The notes under the pieces were generated by a model. That model made no database searches. It saw only the letters and a program-made list of their open reading frames with translations, and had not been told where the DNA came from. A DNA stretch of 39,206 bases, taken from an uncultured Clostridia bacterium (GTDB taxonomy: Bacteria; Bacillota; Clostridia; Christensenellales; CAG-917). Position numbers and translations under genes: made by a program. Positions 27,269 to 35,269 of the stretch are shown piece after piece. Every line of letters starts with the position of its first letter. Position 1 is the first letter of the stretch. The stretch lies in the NCBI GenBank assembly GCA_947383095.1, contig CANDBZ010000006.1, forward strand, positions 1-39,206, in the 5' to 3' direction.

Positions 27269-29038
27269 TTAAAGCTTATCCGATAGGGATCTTGATTTCA
27301 ATTTTTTTTGCAACGCGCTTATCTCGCCTATCGCGTTACGCTTTTCCTGCGCGTCGGAGAGCGCGTTATACTCCGTCTTTAGCTTCGCCAATCTTCCGCT
27401 TATATACTCGTTTGCAAGCGCAAGCACGCAATCGTTGTAGTATTCGTTTTCCTGCGCCTCCGTGGCGAACTTAAGATTGACCTGCAAAATTCTGTCCACC
27501 TCGCTATCGCCCGCGATGATGTCGAACATGCGTCCGACGTTAAACTCGCCCTTGGGCAACGTCGACGCATATTCGAAGATATCCCTGTGCACGGGGTGAG
27601 CAAACCACTCCTTCTTCAGCGCCGTCAGATCCACCGCCTTCGGGTTTTGCATGACGCGCCCTATCACAAACCGCGACGCGCGCAGACTTTTTGAATCCTT
27701 GTCGGAAACGATTTCTTTTTTCTCCTCGACAATGACGGGAGAGGAATCGAACTCGTCGTGCAAAGTCTCTACGGAAACCAGGCTCAATTTCGACACTTCT
27801 CCGAGGTAGACCTCGCGCTCCGCGCGGCTCGGCACCTCCTTGAGGACCTTAAGCGCCGCCTGCACGTACTTCGCCCTGCCGTCGACCGACCCAAGATCGT
27901 ATGCGTCGGCGCACAGCTTCAGCTTGTATTCTATCACGGGCAATGCATCCCTTATATGCTTCAAAAAAGCTTCGACTCCGTCCTGCCGCACCGTCTCGTC
28001 GGGGTCTTTGCCGTCGTCGAGCGAAACCACGCGCACGTCCGCGCCGCACTTGACAAGCGGCTCTACGTTTTTTACCGTGGCTTTTCTGCCGGCGCCGTCG
28101 CCGTCGTAACAAACGTAGATTTTTGGCGCAAGCCGCTTGAGCTCTCTCGCCTGTCCTTCCGTAAGCGCCGTGCCCATACCAGCGACCGCGTTGCGAATAC
28201 CCGCCGCGCCGAGAGAAATGACGTCCATATATCCCTCGACCAATATAAGCTCCGCATAAGCTTCGCCCATGCGCTTATCCTGCTTTATGTAATTAACGCC
28301 GTATATCGTCCTGCCCTTGTCGAAGAGGACGGTGTTGGTGCTGTTTTTGTATTTTGCGATATCCTTCTCGCCGTGATACACTCTGCCGCCGAAAGCCACG
28401 ACCTCGTTCATGGAGTTGATGATCGGCACGATTATTCTGTTGGCAAACGCGTCGGAGGGTCTGTCGGGATTGGCGATAAGCCCGCAATCGAGCAGATCCG
28501 TCAGAGTATATTCCTTCCTGCGCAAGTATCCCACCAGACCGTCGTAATCGAGAGACAGTCCCAGCCCGTATCTGTGCGCCGTCTCGTCGTCGATACCGCG
28601 ACTTTGCAAGTACTCGCGCGCGTCTTTCCCCTTGACGGGGTCGACGAGGTTATTGCGATAATACCTCGCCGCGTCGCGCATGAGCTGCTTAAGCGTCTCC
28701 TTGCGCTCCTTCTTCTGATTGTATTGAGGATCTATCTTTATCTCGGGAAGAGGAAGCCCGGCCTTTTCCGCCAGATATTTCACCGCGTCTAAAAACTCCA
28801 TGGATTCCATTTCCATCACAAACTTGACGACGTCTCCGCTGACCCCGCAACCGAAGCAGTGATAAAAGCCGCTGTCCGCGTTCACGCAAAAGGACGCGGT
28901 CTTTTCATGATGAAAAGGACAACAGCCGAAATACCGTCCGCCCTTCTTCTGCAAGGGGACGTACTGCGAAATCACCTCGACAATGTCGCATTTGTATTTA
29001 AGCTCCTCCATGAAATCGGGAGTGAAACCTTGGCTCAT
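27269..29038 (-). CDS. dnaG: DNA primase DnaG
   Basis: A 589-residue primase that lays RNA primers at the replication fork. The N-terminal CHC2 zinc finger uses Cys40, His43, Cys61 and Cys64 ([11 protein letters not shown] then CFGCG). The catalytic core and Toprim domain carry LVEGYMDV and [11 protein letters not shown]. The C-terminal helicase-interaction domain is less conserved. AAGGAAAAGG precedes the ATG. It is first in the dnaG-rpoD-trmK-nif3-zinc-ribbon run. Upstream sequence is very AT-rich with TATAAT-like motifs but no clear -35. Confidence 0.97.
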   Translation of the reverse strand: MSQGFTPDFMEELKYKCDIVEVISQYVPLQKKGGRYFGCCPFHHEKTASFCVNADSGFYHCFGCGVSGDVVKFVMEMESMEFLDAVKYLAEKAGLPLPEIKIDPQYNQKKERKETLKQLMRDAARYYRNNLVDPVKGKDAREYLQSRGIDDETAHRYGLGLSLDYDGLVGYLRRKEYTLTDLLDCGLIANPDRPSDAFANRIIVPIINSMNEVVAFGGRVYHGEKDIAKYKNSTNTVLFDKGRTIYGVNYIKQDKRMGEAYAELILVEGYMDVISLGAAGIRNAVAGMGTALTEGQARELKRLAPKIYVCYDGDGAGRKATVKNVEPLVKCGADVRVVSLDDGKDPDETVRQDGVEAFLKHIRDALPVIEYKLKLCADAYDLGSVDGRAKYVQAALKVLKEVPSRAEREVYLGEVSKLSLVSVETLHDEFDSSPVIVEEKKEIVSDKDSKSLRASRFVIGRVMQNPKAVDLTALKKEWFAHPVHRDIFEYASTLPKGEFNVGRMFDIIAGDSEVDRILQVNLKFATEAQENEYYNDCVLALANEYISGRLAKLKTEYNALSDAQEKRNAIGEISALQKKLKSRSLSDKL

Positions 29039-29125
29039 AGACCTTTTCCTTTTGTTTTCTAATTATATATACGTTATATTATATATGATTTCCTAATTTT
29101 TTCCTGATTATTTTGAAATAAATTG

Positions 29126-29153
29126 AAAAATGACCGATTTTTCGGTCATTTTT
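29126..29153. terminator. Terminator between the lipoprotein gene and dnaG
   Basis: AAAAATGACCGA and TCGGTCATTTTT form a 12-bp perfect stem with a TTTT loop, about 33 bp past the stop codon of the lipoprotein gene on the minus strand. It isolates dnaG from upstream transcription. Confidence 0.9.
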
Positions 29154-29186
29154 TCGCTTTGCAAAGAATATACTATGCGTTTTCAA

Positions 29187-30608
29187 CTAAACGTCTTCGC
29201 GTTCGGACGACTCCGTAACGGCCTCTTCAACCTCGTCGGACTCGTTTATCGCGTCCTGCGCGGCATTATCCGCCGCGGTCTTATCCTTACCGCCCGCTCT
29301 CGCCTGTTTTTTTGCGAGTCGCCTTTGCCTTTTAGCCTCCCGTTTTGCCGCGAGCTTGGGCAGCTTGCCCTTTTTCACCAATACGTTGACCGTGACCGAG
29401 CTGACGACCGCGCCTATAATTAGCGCTCCTAGCACGCAGCCTACGGAAATAAGTATTTTTTCCGCCTTGCCGAGCTTTGCTTCGACGACCTGCGGATGAC
29501 TGTAAAACTCGATAAACTCGTCCGCGGTTAAAAAGATAGTGTCGTCAAAGACCAGCGCGTCCGATATCCGTTCGTCTTCGCGCAACAGCGACATTATCTC
29601 GCTCTCCACCCAAAGATAGGAGAACTCGTCCACCGGGCTGCCGCTCGCAACGCCCGCGGACCTGTCCGACTCCGATTTGAAATACTTGACATAGCCGTTG
29701 TCCCATATCTCCATGACCGCGTTGTAGTAATTGTATTTGCTTATGGAGTTTCCAGACACCTGCATATCCTTTTGCGCAAGAGCAAACCAATCTCTTATGA
29801 GCGCAGCGTCCGCTTTCATGTCCACGGAAAACTCTATGCGATAAAAGCGATGAACCCCGTCGTAGGTTATCTTTGCGCCGTCCGCCAGAATTTCCTCGCA
29901 AAACAGCATGTTGTTTATCTCGTGCATGTTGTCGAGATAATGCAATTCCTCTTTAAACGCCGCTTCGTCAAAAAGCCTCGGCTCCTCCGTCAACGCGAAC
30001 GTCGCGTAAGGGAACGTCTTAAGCGTGCAATCGCAGTTCGGCGCGGAGCCGTTTGTGATAGAATAATAATAGTCGCCGTCGCCCGACGTATACGCGACCT
30101 TGAGAAGCCCCGCGAACAGATCTATCACGGAGTTCCAGGTAGGATCGTCCGTCTGCGCGGAGGTGGCAAGCTGATAATACCATTTGTCGCCCGATTTGAG
30201 ATTGAAGCCGTGCATTATAACCTCGCCGAGCGGAATACCCGCATTGCTGTTTTGCAGCATAAGCGACAGCGGGGTTTCCTTGCGGCTTCTGTTTGCAACG
30301 CGGTACATAAGCATGACTGCGGATTTTTTGCGCTTTTCCTCGATATATGACCTTATTTCGTCGTCGGTCCAGCCCGTATAAATGCTCTCGCCTTTCGCCT
30401 GCGCAAGCTCCTCGTCCGTTAAAGGAGTCATAGCGGCTTTTATAACGTTCATGTCGTCCTGCGAAAACAGCGAATCGAAGTCGGGACGGCTGCCGCCCTT
30501 CAAAACAAGCTCTATCGTCTGCTTTGACGAATTGCACGCGACAAAGCATGCCGCGCACGACGTGCACAGACAAATCATAAGTACAAAACCGACTATTTTC
30601 TTGCGCAT
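29187..30608 (-). CDS. Lipoprotein with C-terminal membrane helix, function unknown
   Basis: A 473-residue protein with a lipoprotein signal (lipobox FVAC, Cys25). A large extracytoplasmic region follows (about 26-385). A second hydrophobic helix at about 387-410 (KILISVGCVLGALIIGAVV) leads to a strongly basic then acidic cytoplasmic tail (KREAKRQRRLAKKQAR, then an Asp/Glu-rich end). It would be held at both ends. No family is recognised. Its own promoter gives a leader of about 130 nt containing a hairpin. Ribosome site AAAGAGA is modest. It is followed by a terminator. Confidence 0.75.
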   Translation of the reverse strand: MRKKIVGFVLMICLCTSCAACFVACNSSKQTIELVLKGGSRPDFDSLFSQDDMNVIKAAMTPLTDEELAQAKGESIYTGWTDDEIRSYIEEKRKKSAVMLMYRVANRSRKETPLSLMLQNSNAGIPLGEVIMHGFNLKSGDKWYYQLATSAQTDDPTWNSVIDLFAGLLKVAYTSGDGDYYYSITNGSAPNCDCTLKTFPYATFALTEEPRLFDEAAFKEELHYLDNMHEINNMLFCEEILADGAKITYDGVHRFYRIEFSVDMKADAALIRDWFALAQKDMQVSGNSISKYNYYNAVMEIWDNGYVKYFKSESDRSAGVASGSPVDEFSYLWVESEIMSLLREDERISDALVFDDTIFLTADEFIEFYSHPQVVEAKLGKAEKILISVGCVLGALIIGAVVSSVTVNVLVKKGKLPKLAAKREAKRQRRLAKKQARAGGKDKTAADNAAQDAINESDEVEEAVTESSEREDV

Positions 30609-30686
30609 ATTCTCTTTCGGTCGCGCGCGTCATACTGCCTCCGCGCCGTCGCATCATCGGTAACGCGCAACCGCCTTTAAGCCGAA

Positions 30687-30727
30687 ACGGGAGTTTTATA
30701 AGCCGTTTTGCGCCAATAAAACTCCGT
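30687..30727 (-). other. Hairpin in the 5' leader of the lipoprotein gene
   Basis: GAGTTTTAT (30691-30699) and ATAAAACTC (30716-30724) pair over 9 bp. The stem continues through ACGG/CGT with one bulged G, and the loop is 16 nt. It lies between the promoter and the start codon of the lipoprotein gene and lacks a U run. It may be a regulatory leader; no known riboswitch class is recognised. Confidence 0.4.
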
Positions 30728-30744
30728 ACGGCATATCAATTGCA

Positions 30745-30773
30745 ATTATACTCTCAATATCTATGTAAGTCAA
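30745..30773 (-). promoter_or_regulatory. Sigma-A promoter of the lipoprotein gene
   Basis: On the minus strand TTGACT (30773-30768), a 17-bp spacer and a perfect TATAAT (30750-30745). It lies about 135 bp upstream of the start codon and downstream of mnmM. Confidence 0.8.
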
Positions 30774-30809
30774 TAACGATAATTTTAAAGCGGCAACATT
30801 AAAAGCAGT

Positions 30810-31358
30810 TCAGTTTTTTACGATGAAAAACGGAATCGGCGGGTCCTTTTGCCAATTATAAAAGAAGGTTGCGATCACCTGATACTTTTGATCGTCGAGA
30901 GTCTTGAGCCAGGGCAAAAGCGCGTCGTGCTCCTCATAGCCGCTGTCCTTGCCGTAGTAAAGACTGACGCACATCAGCCCGCCCTTCTTTAGCAGCTTCA
31001 GTCCCTCCTCGATCGCACGCTTTGTGCTATCGAAACGCGTATTTACGCTGTGGTCTCCGCCCGGAAGATATCCGAGGTTGAACACGACGCAATCCACGCT
31101 GTCCGCCGCCGCGTAATCTCCCATATTTTCGTGCGAAGATAGCACAAGCCTTGCGCGCAAGCCCCTTTCGGTCAAAAGAGCGCGAGTGCTTTCGATCGCC
31201 TCGCTTTGCACGTCGAATGCCGTCACGCTGCCGCTCTCGCCCGAGAGCCCGCACAAAAAAGCGGTATCGTAACCGCGTCCCGCCGTCGCGTCGATGCAAA
31301 CCGCGCCCTCGCCGACATGTCTCCTTATAACTTCGTGTACCAATGTCAGTGCGTTCAT
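30810..31358 (-). CDS. mnmM: MnmM/YtqB-type tRNA-modifying methyltransferase
   Basis: A 182-residue class I SAM methyltransferase of the rRNA_methylase/YtqB family. Motif I is CIDATAGRGYDTAFL (about 21-35), the acidic motif FDVQSEA, and the family signature VVFNLGYLPGGDHSVNT. In Bacillus, YtqB is MnmM, which completes the mnm5s2U wobble modification from nm5s2U; I transfer that role by family. No ribosome site is visible. A sigma-A promoter ends 6 nt before the ATG, predicting a leaderless mRNA. No terminator follows, so it may read into the lipoprotein gene. Confidence 0.85.
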   Translation of the reverse strand: MNALTLVHEVIRRHVGEGAVCIDATAGRGYDTAFLCGLSGESGSVTAFDVQSEAIESTRALLTERGLRARLVLSSHENMGDYAAADSVDCVVFNLGYLPGGDHSVNTRFDSTKRAIEEGLKLLKKGGLMCVSLYYGKDSGYEEHDALLPWLKTLDDQKYQVIATFFYNWQKDPPIPFFIVKN

Positions 31359-31364
31359 GACTTG

Positions 31365-31393
31365 ATTATACTATACTTGCGAAAATTTTTCAA
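31365..31393 (-). promoter_or_regulatory. mnmM: Sigma-A promoter of mnmM, leaderless geometry
   Basis: On the minus strand TTGAAA (31393-31388), a 17-bp spacer and a perfect TATAAT (31370-31365), then 6 nt to the ATG at 31358. This is the same geometry as the tilS promoter at 6155-6183. Confidence 0.75.
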
Positions 31394-31411
31394 ACATAAA
31401 GCGCGGCTAAA

Positions 31412-31443
31412 CAAAAATGCCGTCCCTCAAAGCGGGGCGGCAT
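31412..31443 (-). terminator. Terminator of the tail-like operon
   Basis: On the minus strand ATGCCG-C-CCC pairs with GGG-A-CGGCAT with one mismatch and a 7-nt loop, followed by TTTTTG. It starts 7 bp after the stop codon of the coiled-coil gene. Confidence 0.8.
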
Positions 31444-31449
31444 GTTCCG

Positions 31450-32484
31450 TCAGTAAATTATTTTTTTAGAGCTGTGCGAAGCCGCGTTCTCCAAAGCCTT
31501 CATAAGCTTGTCGTAATACGCGCCGAGATAATACTTCATATTCGGCGAAGCCGCAAGCGCTTCCGCGGCGATTTCCGGCGACAGCGAAGAATAAAACTCA
31601 TACGCAATGTCGTATCGCTTTGCATAGTTGTCGTGCTTATCGCCCGTATAGCCGTATTTTTTTTCGAGCTCGGCCTGTTCCTCCTCCGCCTTGCGCTTGT
31701 TCTCCTCTCTTGTCTTCAAATACTCCTCCACGTCGGATTCTCGTTTTCTAGCGTACTCCTCGTTTTGCTTGCGCACGTTCGCGTTGTACTTTTCATATTC
31801 CAGAACGGTCTTGTCGCGTTCGGCTTTAAGCTCTTCTATGCGTTGAGTAAGCTCCGTCGCGTATTTCAGATCGAGCTCCTGCAGCGCTATGTCTCTGCCT
31901 GCCTCGAGCTCGTTTATCCTGCCGTTGATATCGTTGACGGTCGCGCCGTACGACTTCTGAAGCTCCGCTGCGCCCGCAAGCTTTGCAACGTCCAGATCCG
32001 ACAGCTGCGACGTCGCTATGCTGCTGCGCGCTAGTCCTCGTTTAAGCACGTCGTTCTCCGTGCGCTTACGCAAATCGTCGTACAGCTTTTCCAACTGTCT
32101 GTAGCTGTCGTGCAAGGTCTGCCCCGCCTGCCGCTTGCTGTCGTTGAGAGCCGACGTCTGCGACGCGTACTTCTCGTTGAGAGCGTTGAGCGCCTGCATT
32201 TTCCCGTATTCGTTTTCCTGCGAAGCGCGCGCCTCTATGCTGTCGTTGCTCTCCGCGTCGTACGTCAGCTCCTTTAAGCCAAGCTCCGACGGAAACAGCT
32301 TTTCAAGGTCGACTTCTTCCTCCTTGGGCAGGCTGTCCTTATACTCCTTATCAAGTGCGGCAAGCTGTTCCAGAATGCTCTTTTCCTTTTCGAGAGCGTC
32401 GCCGACCTCCTTGCGCCTCTCCTCGTCGCGTTGCGAATCGGTTTTAAACAAGTCCTTTATTTCATCCCATAGATCCTTCGCCAT
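31450..32484 (-). CDS. Coiled-coil protein, last gene of the tail-like operon
   Basis: A 344-residue, highly charged, mostly helical protein with long coiled coils (about 15-60 and 95-285) and a compact C-terminal segment (about 300-330, SPEIAAEALAASPNMKYYLGAYYDK). The central part (LKRGLARSSIATSQLSDLD) looks like segments of phage internal or virion-associated proteins; that is impression, not proof. ATG 32484 is chosen over an in-frame upstream start (32550) because AAGGAG precedes it and the 38-aa gene ends just before. No signal peptide. Function unknown. Confidence 0.7.
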   Translation of the reverse strand: MAKDLWDEIKDLFKTDSQRDEERRKEVGDALEKEKSILEQLAALDKEYKDSLPKEEEVDLEKLFPSELGLKELTYDAESNDSIEARASQENEYGKMQALNALNEKYASQTSALNDSKRQAGQTLHDSYRQLEKLYDDLRKRTENDVLKRGLARSSIATSQLSDLDVAKLAGAAELQKSYGATVNDINGRINELEAGRDIALQELDLKYATELTQRIEELKAERDKTVLEYEKYNANVRKQNEEYARKRESDVEEYLKTREENKRKAEEEQAELEKKYGYTGDKHDNYAKRYDIAYEFYSSLSPEIAAEALAASPNMKYYLGAYYDKLMKALENAASHSSKKIIY

Positions 32485-32491
32485 ATACCCC

Positions 32492-32608
32492 TCACTCCTT
32501 TGCCGCGCCGTTACTTTTCGCCGCCTGAAGAGCGGCGACCTTGACCTCAAGCGCCCTTATCCTCACGACAAGCTCCTCGACCGTCGCGATAGTCTCGTTT
32601 ATGTTCAT
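32492..32608 (-). CDS. 38-residue coiled-coil microprotein
   Basis: This short frame starts at ATG 32608 with a strong AAGGAGG and ends at TGA 7 bp before the next gene. The product (MNINETIATVEELVVRIRAL, then LEVKVAALQAA and a short tail) has a clear heptad pattern of Leu, Val and Ile, so it probably forms a small coiled coil. It sits 10 bp after the nozzle-like gene. The ribosome site, spacing and operon position make it real rather than random. A scaffold or adaptor role is only a guess. Confidence 0.7.
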   Translation of the reverse strand: MNINETIATVEELVVRIRALEVKVAALQAAKSNGAAKE

Positions 32609-32618
32609 AAGTCCCTCC

Positions 32619-34103
32619 TTAAACGGAAATCGTATCCGTTTGCAAAATTACAGGCGCGATATACGCCTCCGCGGCGTCGCAGCTTATCTCCACGCCGATA
32701 CGTCTGCCGCACTTTTCCACGTATACCGTTTGCAGCTGCTCGCTGCCCGACAGCTTATACTCGTATCTCTCCCCGTCCAGCTTCAAGGTCAGCTTGATAG
32801 GAGTTTTGGTGAGAACGGACGCGCTTCTCACAGTTTTGAGCGCGGGCGACGACATTGTCGAATAAGGGCTGACGTAAACCTTGCTCGTCGTCCTTTCAAG
32901 CACCTTGCCGCTCTTTGACATTTCGACTATGATCCTTGTGTTGAGTCCCTTATTCATGCTGCTGACCGAGTCGTGGTTGAGCAGTGCGAGCACTTGCGCG
33001 GTATTGTGCGCTCTCACCGTAAGCAGGCACTGCACCGATACGCCGTATAGCACGGAGATCGTGCCGTCGCTCAATCTGTATCGCACGACCGCGTTATTAT
33101 TAGCCTCCGCCTCGTCGTATAAACCGCAAGCCATAAAATAATAATCGTCGAGATACGCCGCGCTTATCGAATTTGCGTTGAGCACCGGCATGAGCTCCTT
33201 TGCAATCCGCGCCACCTCATACCCGTCGAATGCATACAGTCCGTCCTCCGCATAGAAGATTATTTTATCTCCGCACACTTCAATCGAGCTTTTATATATG
33301 CGTCCAGTATCGGTAAACAGCTTTTTCATAAAAAACTCGCTTTGGTCTCCGAACGCCGTCAGACGAAAGATCCCGTATTCTCTGAATATGTACAGATAAT
33401 TGAGGAAGGACACCACCTTAAGCACCTCGCCGCATTCGTCGGAGAAGTTTATATAGCCTGCTTCATCCGAGCTAACGCGCCAATTGAAAGGGTCGAAGTC
33501 GTCCGAAAACCAAAGCTGATTTTGCGACGATTTCACGCTTCCGTACACTCTTTCGTTATGCGCAGTAAACGAAGTGAAATGCGGCGCGTCCGAGCATACC
33601 AAGGCTTTCTCGTCGTTTATCACGTACATACCTTCCTGCGGCGACGACAGCAGCAGAACGTCCTGCCCCTTGTAGTTGTAATTGACGGCGCTCACTTCTC
33701 CGCTTATCGCCAAGCCTGCGATTGTGCGCCAATTCTGCTTTCTATGAACAGGCGTATAAATAAACTTATAATCCGACAGGCGTACGACTATTCTGTCGTC
33801 GGGAGTACCGTCCTCTGCAAGACGTCTGTAAAGAAAGATGTCCAAGCATCTTCTTCCTATCGGTATATAAGGATAACCGATTTCATCCAAGGTACCGTTT
33901 ATACGTCCGCATGCGACGTCCATGCCGATACCTCCCGTCAAAACGCCCTTTTCAAACGCAAAATTCAACGCTTTCGTCGCATACGCCATATCCGCGACGG
34001 ATTCGTCGAGGCTGTTCACAATTCCCTTAAAGCCGACGCGTATCCTCGCTTTGCCTGTCCGAGCGGCCGCTCTGCGTTTATTGCTTGCGTATCCCTCTCT
34101 CAT
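32619..34103 (-). CDS. Putative phage nozzle / tail stabilisation-like protein
   Basis: A 494-residue beta-rich protein with repeated short strand blocks. Segments such as GSVKSSQNQLWFSDDFDPFNW, YLYIFREYGIFRLTAFG and YAEDGLYAFDGYEVARI resemble the beta-propeller region of podovirus nozzle or P22 gp10-like proteins. The C-terminal part looks like an immunoglobulin-like or jelly-roll sheet. I start at ATG 34103, which overlaps the preceding stop codon as ATGA. The 48-residue upstream extension has no ribosome site. No signal peptide or membrane helix. Family assignment is by pattern only and needs a structure-based comparison. Confidence 0.55.
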   Translation of the reverse strand: MREGYASNKRRAAARTGKARIRVGFKGIVNSLDESVADMAYATKALNFAFEKGVLTGGIGMDVACGRINGTLDEIGYPYIPIGRRCLDIFLYRRLAEDGTPDDRIVVRLSDYKFIYTPVHRKQNWRTIAGLAISGEVSAVNYNYKGQDVLLLSSPQEGMYVINDEKALVCSDAPHFTSFTAHNERVYGSVKSSQNQLWFSDDFDPFNWRVSSDEAGYINFSDECGEVLKVVSFLNYLYIFREYGIFRLTAFGDQSEFFMKKLFTDTGRIYKSSIEVCGDKIIFYAEDGLYAFDGYEVARIAKELMPVLNANSISAAYLDDYYFMACGLYDEAEANNNAVVRYRLSDGTISVLYGVSVQCLLTVRAHNTAQVLALLNHDSVSSMNKGLNTRIIVEMSKSGKVLERTTSKVYVSPYSTMSSPALKTVRSASVLTKTPIKLTLKLDGERYEYKLSGSEQLQTVYVEKCGRRIGVEISCDAAEAYIAPVILQTDTISV

Positions 34104-34648
34104 GACTGCCACCCCCTTTGCCTGACAATAAGGCGCTTGCCCTTGTATTTCAAAAGTCCCAGCTTGCTTCTGTATGAAGAATCGAAATCCTGCGCCAGAT
34201 CGAACACCTTGTTGGCAAAATAATATTCGCTCAAAATTCCGTCGCACAGCGCGCCTTGCGCAAGCCGCATGTGACTTATGCTGTCCGTCAGCGTGAAATC
34301 GTTTTCGGGCAGATAGGCGTATTCCAGCACGGCTGCTCCGCTGAAAGCCGCCGCGATACTGTCCGCATAGACCTTGAAGCGTTTTTCTTCCCCGTTTCTC
34401 TTCAGGCTTATGGGAAACAGTATCGTTTTTGACAGCGAATCCGCGCTTAAACGCCCGTCGACGAATTCCACCTCCTCCGTCTCCACAAGCGGCAGATATT
34501 CGCTTATTATTTCCCTATACACAATGTTGAGCGCCGAAAGAAGCTGCTTAAGCAAGCGAATTTCTTCATCATCGTATTCCGTTTTGATGGCAAAATTTTC
34601 CTTGCCCATTTTGATAAGGCACTCGCCCAAAACCTTCTTTACCGTCAT
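34100..34648 (-). CDS. Putative head-tail adaptor / gatekeeper-like protein
   Basis: A 182-residue protein. An N-terminal helical region (LLKQLLSALNIVYREIISEYL) and a middle strand block precede YLPENDFTLTDSI and a helical pair ending LAQDFDSSYRSKL, then KRLIVRQRGWQ. This 'LP..LTLTD ... helix ... Y' layout recalls tail-tube gatekeeper or adaptor proteins of T7/P22-like phages. Its place directly before the nozzle-like gene matches their order in phage genomes. It overlaps both neighbours by 4 bp. The call is tentative. Confidence 0.5.
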   Translation of the reverse strand: MTVKKVLGECLIKMGKENFAIKTEYDDEEIRLLKQLLSALNIVYREIISEYLPLVETEEVEFVDGRLSADSLSKTILFPISLKRNGEEKRFKVYADSIAAAFSGAAVLEYAYLPENDFTLTDSISHMRLAQGALCDGILSEYYFANKVFDLAQDFDSSYRSKLGLLKYKGKRLIVRQRGWQS

Positions 34649-34956
34649 AAAGCATTTTCCGCCTTTTCCATTATTTTTTCTCTTGCGGCTTTCTCCGCGT
34701 CGCGCCGCAAGCGCGCGTTATCGTCTTCTATACGCGCAAGCAATTTATGCGCGTATTCCGCTCTCGTGCTTGCGGCAAGCTCAACGGTGCGCGCGTCCAG
34801 CCGCGCGTAGGGCACTGCGATTTGCAGCGCCCCGTTCGCATAGATCTCGAATCTGCCCGACTTGCGATTGCGATACAGCTCGTACCTCCCGTCTATTTCC
34901 TTGAGGCGGTGCGCGATATCGAACAGATCCCCGTCGATTTTCTCAAGCCAATCCAT
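34645..34956 (-). CDS. Small helical protein of the tail-like operon
   Basis: A 103-residue protein. The first half holds a short strand region (GRYELYRNRKSGRFEIYANG) and the second half a charged helix (ARTVELAASTRAEYAHKLLARIEDDNARLRRDAEKAAREK). It begins 1 bp after the preceding gene and ends in a 4-bp overlap with the next, so translation is coupled. No known family is recognised; small head-completion-like proteins would fit the context. Confidence 0.65.
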   Translation of the reverse strand: MDWLEKIDGDLFDIAHRLKEIDGRYELYRNRKSGRFEIYANGALQIAVPYARLDARTVELAASTRAEYAHKLLARIEDDNARLRRDAEKAAREKIMEKAENAL

Positions 34957-34957
34957 A

Positions 34958-35206
34958 TCAGAGCCAGGACGCCTTAAGCGACACGTCGCTCATGACGGGA
35001 GTGGTCGAAAAGCCGTATCTGTCGCCGTCGAAATACCATCCGTCAAACGTATATCCATTCTTTGTAGGCGAGACGGGCTGCACGGCATAGCCGCCGGGTC
35101 TGACAATTTGATTAGCGATCTCCGTGCCGCCCGCGCTGTCGAAGGTCACGTTATAAAACGGCTGTTTCCCCGCGACTCCGGTAAAGGTGAGCTTCGCCTG
35201 TCCCAT
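34958..35206 (-). CDS. Stand-alone InlB/Flg_new-type repeat protein
   Basis: An 82-residue protein consisting of a short beta lead-in and a single InlB B-repeat/Flg_new-like unit (VTFDSAGGT, then GGYAVQP, then NGYTFDGWYFDGD and SLKASWL). Such repeats normally occur within large exported proteins. Here there is no signal peptide, and the gene opens a tail-like operon. A decoration or tail-tip binding domain would fit, but this is inference. Upstream are two 23-bp repeats that each contain AAGGACAGGG, the copy nearest the ATG serving as a possible ribosome site. Confidence 0.7.
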   Translation of the reverse strand: MGQAKLTFTGVAGKQPFYNVTFDSAGGTEIANQIVRPGGYAVQPVSPTKNGYTFDGWYFDGDRYGFSTTPVMSDVSLKASWL

Positions 35207-35209
35207 CGT

Positions 35210-35269
35210 ATTCGCCCTGTCCTTTGTCTACTCTTTATACTTTGCAATTCGCCCTGTCCTTTGTCTACT
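35210..35269. repeat. Two 23-bp direct repeats at the block boundary
   Basis: ATTCGCCCTGTCCTTTGTCT plus ACT occurs at 35210-35232 and again at 35247-35269, 14 bp apart. The pair separates the tail-like operon from the restriction-modification block and overlaps the 3' end of the hsdS frame. It may be a leader duplication, a recombination scar or an assembly join. Confidence 0.85.

Noticed and set aside
30019-30657. Minus-strand 212-residue frame with GGAGG before its ATG
   Set aside because: It runs out of frame through the lipoprotein gene with no family resemblance. The lipobox in the other frame is convincing. The GGAGG-ATG may be chance.
34104-34247. 48-residue N-terminal extension of the nozzle-like protein
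   Set aside because: It overlaps the preceding gene in another frame without a ribosome site. ATG 34103 gives the ATGA overlap typical of this operon.
31450-35206. Complete prophage
   Set aside because: No terminase, portal, capsid, lysis or integrase gene is present. Only tail-like proteins were recognised, and those tentatively.
35210-35269. CRISPR array
   Set aside because: There are only two repeats with a 14-bp gap and no cas genes; no array was seen anywhere in the window.
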